This document shows, in pieces, positions 17,202-25,976 of a DNA stretch of 64,000 nucleotides. The position numbers were made by a program, and so were the translations under genes. Source of the DNA: Pelagibacteraceae bacterium AG-426-E17 (GTDB lineage Bacteria; Pseudomonadota; Alphaproteobacteria; Pelagibacterales; Pelagibacteraceae); the NCBI GenBank assembly GCA_003210095.1, contig QCNP01000001.1, positions 790,001 to 854,000 on the forward strand. Reading direction: 5' to 3'. How positions within the stretch are numbered: the stretch's first letter is position 1; each line of letters opens with the position of its first letter. The notes below the pieces were generated by a model. It was given only the letters and a program-made list of their open reading frames with translations. It was not told the DNA's origin and made no database searches.

Positions 17202-17864
17202 ATGACTTTAAAAATAAATAGCTTAGCACCTGACTTTAAGGCTAAAACAACTATTGGTGATATATCGTTTCACGAGTGGTTAGGAGACAGTTGGGGTGTT
17301 TTATTTTCACATCCAAAAGATTTTACTCCAGTTTGCACAACTGAATTAGGATCCTTAGCTAGAATGAAACCTGAGTTTGATAAAAGAAATGTCAAAGTTA
17401 TTGGCTTAAGTGTTGACCCAGTTGCAGATCACGTTAAATGGCTGGATGACATTAAAGATGTAACAGGAATGAAACCTGATTATCCAATAATTGCGGATGA
17501 GGATCTAAAAATTGCAAAACTTTATAATATGTTAGAGGGTGATGCAGGAACTACTTCAATGGGTAGAACTGCGGTTGATAACCAAACAGTTAGAACAGTT
17601 TTTATAATTAGACCCGATAAAAGAATTGGTTTGTTCTTAACTTATCCAATGGCAACTGGAAGAAATTTTATGGAATTATTAAGATCAATAGATTCAATGC
17701 AGTTGACTGCAAAACATAAAGTTGCAACACCAGCAGATTGGAAAAAAGGTGAAGAAGTTATAATTGTTCCAGCGGTTAAGGATGATGAAGCTAAGAAATT
17801 GTTTCCTGATGGTTGGAATGCAGTTAAACCTTATTTAAGAAAAGTACCAGATCCATCGAAGTAG
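17202..17864 (+). CDS. 1-Cys peroxiredoxin (Prx6 type)
   Basis: Reduces peroxides through a single peroxidatic Cys45 (KDFTPVCTTELG); no resolving cysteine occurs in the remaining sequence. 220 aa with the long C-terminal Prx6 extension (KGEEVIIVPAV, WNAVKPYLRKV). A strong AAAGGAGAG precedes ATG. Divergent from the sulfur cluster, which could point to joint redox control, by inference. An external thiol would be needed to recycle it. Confidence 0.92.
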   Translation: MTLKINSLAPDFKAKTTIGDISFHEWLGDSWGVLFSHPKDFTPVCTTELGSLARMKPEFDKRNVKVIGLSVDPVADHVKWLDDIKDVTGMKPDYPIIADEDLKIAKLYNMLEGDAGTTSMGRTAVDNQTVRTVFIIRPDKRIGLFLTYPMATGRNFMELLRSIDSMQLTAKHKVATPADWKKGEEVIIVPAVKDDEAKKLFPDGWNAVKPYLRKVPDPSK

Positions 17865-17865
17865 A

Positions 17866-18519
17866 TTGGACAATAAGATTTTAATCGAACAATCTCAGCA
17901 TTGGGAAAAAAGTTTCTCAAGTAAGCCTGAGATGTTTGGTTCTGAACCCAGTCATTCTGCAAAAATAGCTTTACAAAATTTTAAAAAAAATAATGTAAAA
18001 CACATCATCGAACTCGGCGCAGGATTAGGTCGAGACACAATTTTTTTTGCTAAAAATTCTGTTAAAGTAACCGCATTAGATTATAGCCCAACTGCAGTTG
18101 AAATAATTAAAAATAAGTCAAACAGTTTAGGTTTAACTGATTTGATTGATGTTCAAACACATGATTTAAGACATAGATTAAATTTTAAAGATAATAGTTT
18201 TGATGGTTGTTACTCACATATGCTTTATTGTATGGCTTTTACATATTCTGAACTTGAAAATTTAAACAACGAGATATTTAGAGTTTTAAATAAACTCTCA
18301 TTAAATATTTATACAGTTAGAAACCATTCAGATGCAGATTATAAAAAAGGCACACATCGGGGAGAAGATTTATACGAAATGAACGGATATATCGTTCATT
18401 ATTTTTCTAATGAAAAAATAAAAAAATTATTAAAAGGATTTAAAAATTTAAGTATTGATCATTTTGATGAAGGAAGTTTTCCTAGAAAATTATCATTAGT
18501 CATTAATCAAAAAATTTAA
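17866..18519 (+). CDS. Class I SAM-dependent methyltransferase (TehB/TPMT-like)
   Basis: 217 aa starting with TTG one base after the peroxiredoxin stop. Motif I is IELGAGLGRDTIFFAKNS, the acidic loop VTALDYSPTAVE, and post-I is FDGCYSHMLYCM. The layout resembles the TehB/thiopurine methyltransferase group that methylates tellurite, selenite or thiols. The peroxiredoxin link suggests oxidant or thiol detoxification. Exact substrate unknown. Confidence 0.72.
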   Translation: MDNKILIEQSQHWEKSFSSKPEMFGSEPSHSAKIALQNFKKNNVKHIIELGAGLGRDTIFFAKNSVKVTALDYSPTAVEIIKNKSNSLGLTDLIDVQTHDLRHRLNFKDNSFDGCYSHMLYCMAFTYSELENLNNEIFRVLNKLSLNIYTVRNHSDADYKKGTHRGEDLYEMNGYIVHYFSNEKIKKLLKGFKNLSIDHFDEGSFPRKLSLVINQKI

Positions 18520-18520
18520 T

Positions 18521-19135
18521 ATGGAATACTTATTAATTGGTTTTTTTGCTGGTTTAAGTTTAATTTTAGCACTTGGTGCTCAAAATGTGTTTGTAATAGA
18601 GCAGGGTTTAAAGAGACAGTATACCTTTTTAGTATGTTTAATCTGTTCAATCTCTGATTATATTTTAATCTTTTTAGGTATTTTCTTATTTGAATATTTT
18701 AAAAGTTACTTTAATCAAACGGTTGAACTTATATTAAATATTCTATTATTATTATTCTTATTACATTTTATTTATTCTAAAATAAAATTAAGTTTTTCAA
18801 ATGTTGATTTTTCAACAAACAAAACTGACGAAACTTTCAAAAGTATTTTCTTAAAGACCTTAGGCTTTACTTATTTAAATCCGCACGTTTATTCGGATAC
18901 AGTATTTTTTTTAGGAAATTTTTCTAAAAATTTTGCTTTGGTGAATAAAATATATTTTGGTTTAGGTGCTACGATATCTTCTTTTTTATTTTTTTTTACC
19001 ATTGGTTATTTAGCAAATTATTTGTCTAAATATTTAAATAATAAAAGAACTTGGTTTTATATAAACATATTAGTCATTCTTTTTATGACTGTTTTGTCTT
19101 TATATGTTTTAAATACTATTCTTGATTTCTATTGA
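18521..19135 (+). CDS. LysE/ArgO-family amino-acid exporter
   Basis: 204 aa, six predicted helices. The family opening (LALGAQNVFVIEQGLKRQ) is very close to ArgO/LysE basic amino-acid exporters, and FTYLNPHVYSDTVFF matches the second conserved block. It exports arginine, lysine or related cations by proton motive force. Starts 1 bp after the methyltransferase stop; probably one operon 17202-19135. Confidence 0.85.
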   Translation: MEYLLIGFFAGLSLILALGAQNVFVIEQGLKRQYTFLVCLICSISDYILIFLGIFLFEYFKSYFNQTVELILNILLLLFLLHFIYSKIKLSFSNVDFSTNKTDETFKSIFLKTLGFTYLNPHVYSDTVFFLGNFSKNFALVNKIYFGLGATISSFLFFFTIGYLANYLSKYLNNKRTWFYINILVILFMTVLSLYVLNTILDFY

Positions 19136-19201
19136 TATAGAACACTTTTAAACGTCAATTTAGACCATTGGTTTTTTTTAAAAAATAACTAAATAAGAAG
19201 T

Positions 19202-19864
19202 ATGAACAATTTAGAAAAACATTACGAACCTAATAACTTTAGCGATAAGGTTGCTTTAGGCTTTACTAAGTTTTTAAGATTTCTAGCTGATACTTTTTTT
19301 AAGAAAAGATACGGCCATAGAGCAGTTGTTTTAGAAACAGTTGCTGCAGTACCTGGAATGGTAGCTGGAATGCTAATTCACTTAAAATCTTTAAGAAAAA
19401 TGGAAGATGATAAAGGGTGGATTAAAATTCTTTTAGATGAAGCAGAAAATGAAAGAATGCATTTAATGACTTTTATTCATGTTGCAAAGCCTACATGGTT
19501 AGAAAGAGTTATTATTTTGATGGCTCAATTTATTTTTATTGTTACATACGCTATCATTTATTTGGTATCTCAAAGAACCGCTCATAGAATTGTTGGTTAT
19601 TTTGAGGAAGAGGCAGTTAGAAGTTACACAGAATATTTACACGAATTAGAAACTGGCAAAATAAAAGATGAGCCAGCTCCAGAAGTTGCAATAAATTATT
19701 GGAACCTACCTTTGCACGCCACACTAAAAGATGTAGTAAGGGTAATTCGTGATGATGAAGCTGGACACCGTGATGTAAATCACAGTTTTGCAAACATCAT
19801 TAACGAAAAAAAATATCCAAAAAAAGAGGAAAATATTAGCTCTGAAGATTTAAGTAGAGAATAA
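19202..19864 (+). CDS. aox: Cyanide-insensitive alternative oxidase (AOX)
   Basis: A membrane-bound diiron ubiquinol oxidase that reduces O2 to water without proton pumping. All six diiron ligands are present: Glu45 (LETVAAVPG), Glu84/His87 (NERMH), Glu136 (FEEEAV) and Glu186/His189 (DEAGH). Two hydrophobic patches allow monotopic membrane binding. 220 aa lacks the plant regulatory-cysteine N-terminus. Rare in bacteria but known in some proteobacteria. Monocistronic; 66 bp precede it. Confidence 0.93.
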   Translation: MNNLEKHYEPNNFSDKVALGFTKFLRFLADTFFKKRYGHRAVVLETVAAVPGMVAGMLIHLKSLRKMEDDKGWIKILLDEAENERMHLMTFIHVAKPTWLERVIILMAQFIFIVTYAIIYLVSQRTAHRIVGYFEEEAVRSYTEYLHELETGKIKDEPAPEVAINYWNLPLHATLKDVVRVIRDDEAGHRDVNHSFANIINEKKYPKKEENISSEDLSRE

Positions 19865-19902
19865 GTATTTTTTTTATATATTAATCATTAAAAAATTTAT
19901 TT

Positions 19903-20556
19903 ATGGAAAATAATATAACTGTCCTTAGACCTTTTGGACCATCAATAGCAAAAGTCACTATACCGAGTGAGATTGTTGAAAAATTAAACAAATATGTTGA
20001 TGAGACAGTTGCAGATGAAAATAAGTCAAAAGAACTTGACTATGGAGCTCACTTAGCAGGAAACGTAAAACAGGAGTTTAGACTTGAGCAAAAATTTATG
20101 AATGATAGTGGTTGGGGAAATTTTTTAGCAAATTCTGCTGCTGCTTGGATACATCAATCTCTTGGGCGTAAAAAAAAAATTACAAAATTTACCATGCTTA
20201 GCTCATGGATAGTTAGACAATTTGATAATGAATATAATCCTTTACATGTTCACGGTGGTCACATTTCAGGAGTTGGTTATCTAAAAGTTCCTAAAACATT
20301 TGGAAAATTAAAACAAGATACTAAAACTTATAATAATAATGGAAATCTTAACCTAGTTCATGGGACAAGAATGTTTTTAAGCCAAGCTATATACAATATT
20401 GAACCAAAGGTCGGAGATTTTTACTTCTTTCCAAATTATTTATTACACACAGTTTACCCTTTTAATGGGACTAATGAGGAAAGAAGATCAATATCTTTTA
20501 ATGCATTAATCGATAACGAAATCTACGATGTGTATAATGCAAATATTAAAGGTTAA
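19903..20556 (+). CDS. Putative 2OG-Fe(II) oxygenase (TIGR02466-like)
   Basis: 217 aa. The double-stranded beta-helix core is suggested by PLHVHGGHISGVGYLKVP, then GDFYFFPNYLLHTVYPF, which gives the distal His, and RRSISFNALID. These fit the 2OG-Fe(II) oxygenase family found in marine bacteria and phages. The facial triad reads H-x-H/G rather than an obvious HxD, so catalytic competence is uncertain. 38 bp after aox, same strand. Confidence 0.65.
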   Translation: MENNITVLRPFGPSIAKVTIPSEIVEKLNKYVDETVADENKSKELDYGAHLAGNVKQEFRLEQKFMNDSGWGNFLANSAAAWIHQSLGRKKKITKFTMLSSWIVRQFDNEYNPLHVHGGHISGVGYLKVPKTFGKLKQDTKTYNNNGNLNLVHGTRMFLSQAIYNIEPKVGDFYFFPNYLLHTVYPFNGTNEERRSISFNALIDNEIYDVYNANIKG

Positions 20557-20583
20557 TTATTCTTTTGAACTTTACAAATTACA

Positions 20584-22746
20584 ATGAATAATACCTTAAG
20601 ATTATTTTATTTTACTTTAATCTTTATCACTTCATTTTATTTTAAAGCTATAGCGGAGCCAACTCTTGTGCGAAGTAAAGCAGTTGAACAAGTAACTATA
20701 GCTACTGACTACAATAATATGGCATTAACTTTTAATAACGATGGAACCAAAATGTATACATCATCTACGAAAGCAGTGGCCCCAAAGTCAACAGCAAAAG
20801 GAGATAAGGTTTACGAGTATGATTTAACAACAGCTTACAATATTTCTACTGCAACCTTACGTACCAGCTTAGATGTAGGTACATATACTGGTTCAGCAAC
20901 TGAAATGCATGGAGCTATGCAAGTTGTGTTCAATAACGATGGTACAAAAATGTTTATTGCTGATCATCATAAAACTATTATTGAATGGACATTAACTACA
21001 CCATATGACATTGATACTGCAAGCACTACTTATAATGTAGGTCAAGGTTATGATACAAACCTTCAAGAAAAAAGAGTGACCTCAGTTGCGTTTAATAATG
21101 ATGGAACTAAAATGTTTGTTACTGGAAACGGCAAAGATAATAGCAATGTTGGTGAAATAAATGAATACACACTTGATACCCCATTTGTCATTACATCAGG
21201 AGTTACTCATATTAATACAGAAGACCTAAGTTCTGATCACAGTTACATAGACGGAATTGTTTTTAATTACGACGGCACTAAAATGTATACTACTGACAGT
21301 GAAGATAATATAATTAATCAATATAAACTAACAACAGCTTTTGATGTCTCCACTCTATCACTTGAGGGAACTCTTGAATTATCTAACTACAGCGGCTTAG
21401 GAAATGCAAGAGAAACAGCATTTAATTCTGATGGAAGTAAAATGTTTGTAATTGATGCGGATGCAGAAGTTTATGAATTTGATTTAACTTGTAATTGGAG
21501 CATAATCGATGGTGCTTGTGATGATCCAATAACTACTTCTGATGAAGGTAAAGATATTTTAAGCTCAATCGAGTCTCAAACTGCAACAGCAAAACAAATT
21601 GCTATTCAAGCAAGCACTCCAGTTCTTAACCGTATGTATTGGTTAAGAAGACATAGAACAAGCGATCAATTAAGTAATCAAAACATTAAATTTAATTTCC
21701 CAAATAAAACAATAGCATCTTTAGCAAAAGTTATTCCAATATCAGAAAAATCAAATAATACTTTAAATAAATTGTCTGACAGCTGGTCATTTTGGAGTGA
21801 AGGTAGTGTGAGTTTTGGCAAAACAGGTGATACATCTTCTTCATCATCTAAAAAAATTAATACCAAGGGCATTACACTTGGAATGGATAAAAAGATAAGC
21901 AAAAATAAATTATATGGTTATGCCCTTAGATTTGGTAATGATGATGTTGATGTAGGTACATCTGGAACTAATTTAGATACTGAGTCATTTAGTTTATCTC
22001 TTTATGGAACTTTTTCTCATAATGATAAAAAATTTACTGAAGGTATTCTTGGAATAAGCACATTGAAGACTGATCATCTTAGAAAAGGAGGAGGAAGCAC
22101 TAGAACAGGAGAGAGAGATGGTGCACAAATATTTGGCTCACTAAATTACTTATCAACATATGAAAAAGAAAATTTTAATATTTCTCCTAATTTAAGAATT
22201 GATTTAAGCTATACAGAGTTGTCCAAATATAGAGAAAAAGGTCCTGCAGCTTTAGTTTACAAAGCTCAAACAATTGAAACCGGAATGATATCTACTGGTT
22301 TTACAATAAGTGATATTTTAGATTTTAATACTTTTACTTTTAAACCAAATGGTGGATTAGAGCTTGGGGTAGATTTTAGTCCATCTTCAGACGCTACTTA
22401 TCGTTACCTATCGGAAAATACGGAATATACAAAATCAATTGATCAAGATTCTAAAAATTTAATAGCAAATATTGGATTTGATTTAGTAACTGATAATGGT
22501 TTTTCAATAATGACTATCTATGAAAGAAATCAAAGTGACAATGCCCATAGCGATACTCTGTATATAGGATTTGGTTATATTCCATCAGATAACAATGAAT
22601 ACGCTATGAGCTTAGATAATGATAAAGCATCTCTAACTTATAACAAAAATTTAAATGGTTTTGATATCAGAGTGAATTCAAATTATAATTTGATGAGTTC
22701 AATTCCTGATTATGGTGCAACTATTGAGCTTATTAGTACTTTTTAA
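20584..22746 (+). CDS. Secreted repeat protein (propeller-like) with C-terminal autotransporter-like barrel
   Basis: 720 aa. A signal peptide (ending FKAIAEP) is followed by a passenger with five repeats, each FNxDGxKM starting at about 50, 116, 170, 227 and 280. Each repeat is completed by YxLTTPYDIS-like strands, consistent with beta-propeller blades. A CNWSIIDGAC pair (303, 312) ends the passenger. A linker leads to about 325 C-terminal residues of alternating beta pattern ending ELISTF, like an autotransporter translocator. Expected at the cell surface; ligand unknown. The fusion of such a passenger to this barrel is inferred from composition. Confidence 0.7.
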   Translation: MNNTLRLFYFTLIFITSFYFKAIAEPTLVRSKAVEQVTIATDYNNMALTFNNDGTKMYTSSTKAVAPKSTAKGDKVYEYDLTTAYNISTATLRTSLDVGTYTGSATEMHGAMQVVFNNDGTKMFIADHHKTIIEWTLTTPYDIDTASTTYNVGQGYDTNLQEKRVTSVAFNNDGTKMFVTGNGKDNSNVGEINEYTLDTPFVITSGVTHINTEDLSSDHSYIDGIVFNYDGTKMYTTDSEDNIINQYKLTTAFDVSTLSLEGTLELSNYSGLGNARETAFNSDGSKMFVIDADAEVYEFDLTCNWSIIDGACDDPITTSDEGKDILSSIESQTATAKQIAIQASTPVLNRMYWLRRHRTSDQLSNQNIKFNFPNKTIASLAKVIPISEKSNNTLNKLSDSWSFWSEGSVSFGKTGDTSSSSSKKINTKGITLGMDKKISKNKLYGYALRFGNDDVDVGTSGTNLDTESFSLSLYGTFSHNDKKFTEGILGISTLKTDHLRKGGGSTRTGERDGAQIFGSLNYLSTYEKENFNISPNLRIDLSYTELSKYREKGPAALVYKAQTIETGMISTGFTISDILDFNTFTFKPNGGLELGVDFSPSSDATYRYLSENTEYTKSIDQDSKNLIANIGFDLVTDNGFSIMTIYERNQSDNAHSDTLYIGFGYIPSDNNEYAMSLDNDKASLTYNKNLNGFDIRVNSNYNLMSSIPDYGATIELISTF
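20731..21480 (+). repeat. Five in-frame ~55-66-residue repeats in the surface protein
   Basis: The motif FN(N/Y/S)DG(T/S)KM(Y/F) recurs five times with spacings of 66, 54, 57 and 53 residues, each with a downstream aromatic-x-Leu-Thr-Thr strand. DNA copies are diverged, so the repeat is old and held by protein structure. Confidence 0.8.
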
Positions 22747-22748
22747 AA

Positions 22749-24038
22749 TTATTCGTTGGAATATCCGTATTTACGTAATCTTACATCACCAGTTCTTGCA
22801 TGAGCTTCCATGCCTTCGTATCTTGAAATCCTAGCAGCTGCTGAACCAACTTCTTTTGTAGACTCTTTTGTCATTCTTTGAAAACTTAATGTTTTTATAA
22901 ATTTACCAACGAACAACCCACCAGTATATTTACCAGCACCTTTAGTTGGTAATATATGATTAGTACCAGAACATTTATCACCATAAGCAACAGTTGTTTC
23001 TTCACCGATAAATAACGAACCGTAGTTTTTTAATCTCTTATGAAACCATTCAAGATTTTTAGTTTGTATCTCTAAATGTTCAGGTGCATAGTCATCACTC
23101 ACTTTCACCATTTCTTCATCTGTGTCACATAAAATAACTTCACCGTAATCTCTCCAAGCAGCCTCTGCACTTAACCTTGGAACTTCTGGAAGTTTCTCTA
23201 TTAATTCTGGAACTCGTTTCATTACTTCATCTGCAAGTTTTTGACTTGTTGTGTATAACCAACACGGAGAATTATACCCATGTTCAGCTTGACCAACTAA
23301 ATCAACAGCTACAATTTCTGGATCTGCAGTTTCATCTGCAATAATTCCTATTTCTGTTGGACCAGCGAATAAATCAATTCCTACTTTTCCAAATAAAATT
23401 CTTTTAGCTTCAGCAACAAATTGATTTCCCGGACCAACTAAAATATCAGCTGGAGCATTTCCAAACATACCATACGTCATTGCAGCGATGGCTGGAACTC
23501 CACCAAGATTTAGAATTACATCAGCGCCACATAAATTTGCTGTATAAATTATAGAAGGGTGAGCACCAATTCCTTCTTTAGGGGGACTACATGCAATAAT
23601 GTTTTTAACACCAGCAACTTTTGCAGTTGTAACACTCATTACCGCAGATGCTATGTGAGCGTATCTACCACCTGGGATATAACAACCCGCAGTGTTAACA
23701 GGCACTAGCTTTTGGCCAGCATATAATCCGTTTGATAATTCAACTTCAAAATCTTTTCCATAGTTTGCAAGTTGTGCTTCTGCAAATTTTCGAACTCTGT
23801 CATATGAAAATTTAATATCGTCTTTAGTTTTTTGATCTAGGTTTTTATTTATTTCCTCTATTTTTTCTTTTGATACAATTATTTCTCCATCATATTTGTC
23901 AAATTTTTTAGTTAATTCTTTACAACCTTCTTCTTTTGATTTTTCAAGTTCTTTTAAAAGATTTTGAACTATATCTTTTGTTTTAGTGTCATCTGTTGAT
24001 GCAGTTTTAGATGCTTTTTTTAAATATTTAATTGTCAT
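22749..24038 (-). CDS. HisD-like dehydrogenase, probably sulfopropanediol 3-dehydrogenase (HpsN-like)
   Basis: An NAD-dependent zinc dehydrogenase of the histidinol-dehydrogenase superfamily, 429 aa. Zn/catalytic motifs are VGQAEHGYNSP, PEHLEIQ and GDKCSGTNHILPT. GDKCSG replaces the GDYxxG usual in biosynthetic HisD, and the context is catabolic rather than a his operon. This points to HpsN, which oxidises R-2,3-dihydroxypropane-1-sulfonate to sulfolactate. It is last in a leftward operon with tauABC, Ldh-type and acyl-phosphate genes. The HpsN call is mostly contextual; another HisD paralogue role is possible. Confidence 0.68.
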   Translation of the reverse strand: MTIKYLKKASKTASTDDTKTKDIVQNLLKELEKSKEEGCKELTKKFDKYDGEIIVSKEKIEEINKNLDQKTKDDIKFSYDRVRKFAEAQLANYGKDFEVELSNGLYAGQKLVPVNTAGCYIPGGRYAHIASAVMSVTTAKVAGVKNIIACSPPKEGIGAHPSIIYTANLCGADVILNLGGVPAIAAMTYGMFGNAPADILVGPGNQFVAEAKRILFGKVGIDLFAGPTEIGIIADETADPEIVAVDLVGQAEHGYNSPCWLYTTSQKLADEVMKRVPELIEKLPEVPRLSAEAAWRDYGEVILCDTDEEMVKVSDDYAPEHLEIQTKNLEWFHKRLKNYGSLFIGEETTVAYGDKCSGTNHILPTKGAGKYTGGLFVGKFIKTLSFQRMTKESTKEVGSAAARISRYEGMEAHARTGDVRLRKYGYSNE

Positions 24039-24061
24039 TTTTACAAATTTATATTGTTTTA

Positions 24062-24973
24062 TTAATCTAATGCAACAACTGCAGCAGCAATAGAAGCTAA
24101 TCTGGCCGTTGCTTCATCTGATCTACTTGTAATGACCACTGGTACTTTTCCTCCAATTACAACACCAGCTGCACAAGCTCCCATAAAGTAAATCATCATT
24201 TTTACCAAAGCATTTCCACTTTCAACACTAGGAACTAAAAGAACATCAGCATCTCCTGCAACTACATTTTTAATTCCCTTAATTTCTGCAGATTTTTTAG
24301 AAATACAATTATCAAAAGCTAAAGGACCAAATACATCTGCATCTAATTTTTCTTTCTTTGCAAGCTCTGTAATTTCTTTTGCCTCCATTGAACTTTGTAT
24401 ACTATCTAAAACTTCTTCGGTCGCTGATAGTACAGCAATCTTTGGTCTGTTGTTTCCAATTCTTTTTGAAAAATCTATAACGTTTTTTAATATATGCATT
24501 TTTGTTTTTACATTCGGTAAAACATTTAAAGCACCATCAGTAATTATTAATGGCTTGTCATCTTTTTCTAAGGTCATATGCCAAACGTGACTTAACCTTG
24601 TTTTACCAAGAAGTTTATATTCTCTTTTTAAAACTTCTTTCATTAGTATATCTGTATGAATATGGCCCTTTACTATAATCTTAACTTTGCCCTGCATTGC
24701 AAGTTTAGCTGCAACTGCTGCTGTATTATTTTCTACTGGCTCATGAATTACTTGATAACTTGAAATATCAAATTGAATTTCATTAGCACATTTTTCGATT
24801 TCTGATTTATCTCCTATAAAAATTGGTTTGATTAAATCTTCTTTAACAGCATCCATTACAGATTGCATGGGAAGTGGTTTTCCAGCATTAACAATTGCAG
24901 CTGTTGCACCTTTCTTTTTTAAAGATGAATCCAATAAGTTTATAGGACAAATAATTTGTTTATTAGATAGCAT
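24062..24973 (-). CDS. Phosphate acetyl/butyryltransferase family (Pta/Ptb)
   Basis: 303 aa, the acyltransferase domain alone. HIHTDILMKEVLKR, then TDGALNVLPN, and a C-terminal GKVPVVITSRSDEATARLAS match Pta/Ptb. It would interconvert acetyl phosphate plus CoA with acetyl-CoA plus phosphate. In sulfonate catabolism it follows Xsc, which makes acetyl phosphate from sulfoacetaldehyde. It overlaps the preceding gene by 11 bp, implying tight coupling. Cytoplasmic. Confidence 0.8.
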   Translation of the reverse strand: MLSNKQIICPINLLDSSLKKKGATAAIVNAGKPLPMQSVMDAVKEDLIKPIFIGDKSEIEKCANEIQFDISSYQVIHEPVENNTAAVAAKLAMQGKVKIIVKGHIHTDILMKEVLKREYKLLGKTRLSHVWHMTLEKDDKPLIITDGALNVLPNVKTKMHILKNVIDFSKRIGNNRPKIAVLSATEEVLDSIQSSMEAKEITELAKKEKLDADVFGPLAFDNCISKKSAEIKGIKNVVAGDADVLLVPSVESGNALVKMMIYFMGACAAGVVIGGKVPVVITSRSDEATARLASIAAAVVALD

Positions 24974-25976
24974 TTAGTTTTTTTAAATCTTCCATTATAC
25001 TATTTGGTATTGGAATATTCTTTTTCATATTTTTTTTATATCTTTTTTTTGTGCCTTCACCAGGAAAATTTATTTCTTTAACACCTTTGATTTTTGGTAA
25101 TTTCTTTATAATTCTTATGTTCTCTTTAATTCTTTTTAGATAATTACTGCCAATAAAAATATTTGGTTTTACAGCCATAAATAAATGTCCAACATTTTGT
25201 GGTCCTTTAAAATCATCAAATGGATCTCTAACTTTGCCCCCATGATTTGCACCTGTCATAACTCCACTTAATATATCTACCATCCAGGCTAAACCTGATC
25301 CTCTAAATCCTGCGATAGGCAACTGTACACCTTTAAGAGCTTTAATTGGATCTGTAGTTGGTTTTCCATTTTTATCTAAAGCTACACCTAAAGGAATTTT
25401 ATGACCTAAATTAGCCGCTACTCTTATTTTACCTCTATTAATCATTGATACTGATGTGTCTAATATAAATGGAACCTTCCCACCTGACGGTGTTCCAAAA
25501 CAAATAGGATTTGTTCCAAATAAAGTTTTCTTTGATCCATAAGGTGCAATAGCTGGCGGTGCATTAGTAAAACACCATACTATTAAATTTTTTTTAACAG
25601 CTTGTTCGACAAAATAACTAGACAAACCATAGTGACCAGAATTTTTTACACCAACCATTCCAATTCCAGTTTTTTTTGTATTTTTTATTAATGATTTAAT
25701 GGCGATATCAGCTGCAACAAATCCAATTGAATTATCAGCATCTACATATGAAATCGAACTAGATATTTTTTTTATTTTAATTTTTGGTTTAGGATTAATA
25801 ACTTTTTTATCAATTCTATCACAATACATCTTAAGTCTCGATAACCCATGAGAATGAGCACCAACTAATTCTGCATTAATTAAAGCTTTAGCACTAATCA
25901 TGGCGTGCGTTGGACTTAAACCTCTGTCCTTTAGTACTTTAATAATTATGTTTGTTAATTTTTTTGCATTAGCCAT
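24963..25976 (-). CDS. Ldh/MDH2-family 2-hydroxyacid dehydrogenase (ComC/SlcC-like)
   Basis: 337 aa, NAD(P)-dependent malate/L-lactate dehydrogenase-2 fold. The opening HSHGLSRLKMYCDRI and GVKNSGHYGLSSYF are characteristic. Members oxidise malate, ureidoglycolate or (R)-sulfolactate. In this sulfonate operon a sulfolactate dehydrogenase (product sulfopyruvate) is the best guess. It overlaps the upstream gene by 22 bp and the downstream one by 11 bp. Confidence 0.72.
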   Translation of the reverse strand: MANAKKLTNIIIKVLKDRGLSPTHAMISAKALINAELVGAHSHGLSRLKMYCDRIDKKVINPKPKIKIKKISSSISYVDADNSIGFVAADIAIKSLIKNTKKTGIGMVGVKNSGHYGLSSYFVEQAVKKNLIVWCFTNAPPAIAPYGSKKTLFGTNPICFGTPSGGKVPFILDTSVSMINRGKIRVAANLGHKIPLGVALDKNGKPTTDPIKALKGVQLPIAGFRGSGLAWMVDILSGVMTGANHGGKVRDPFDDFKGPQNVGHLFMAVKPNIFIGSNYLKRIKENIRIIKKLPKIKGVKEINFPGEGTKKRYKKNMKKNIPIPNSIMEDLKKLNAI

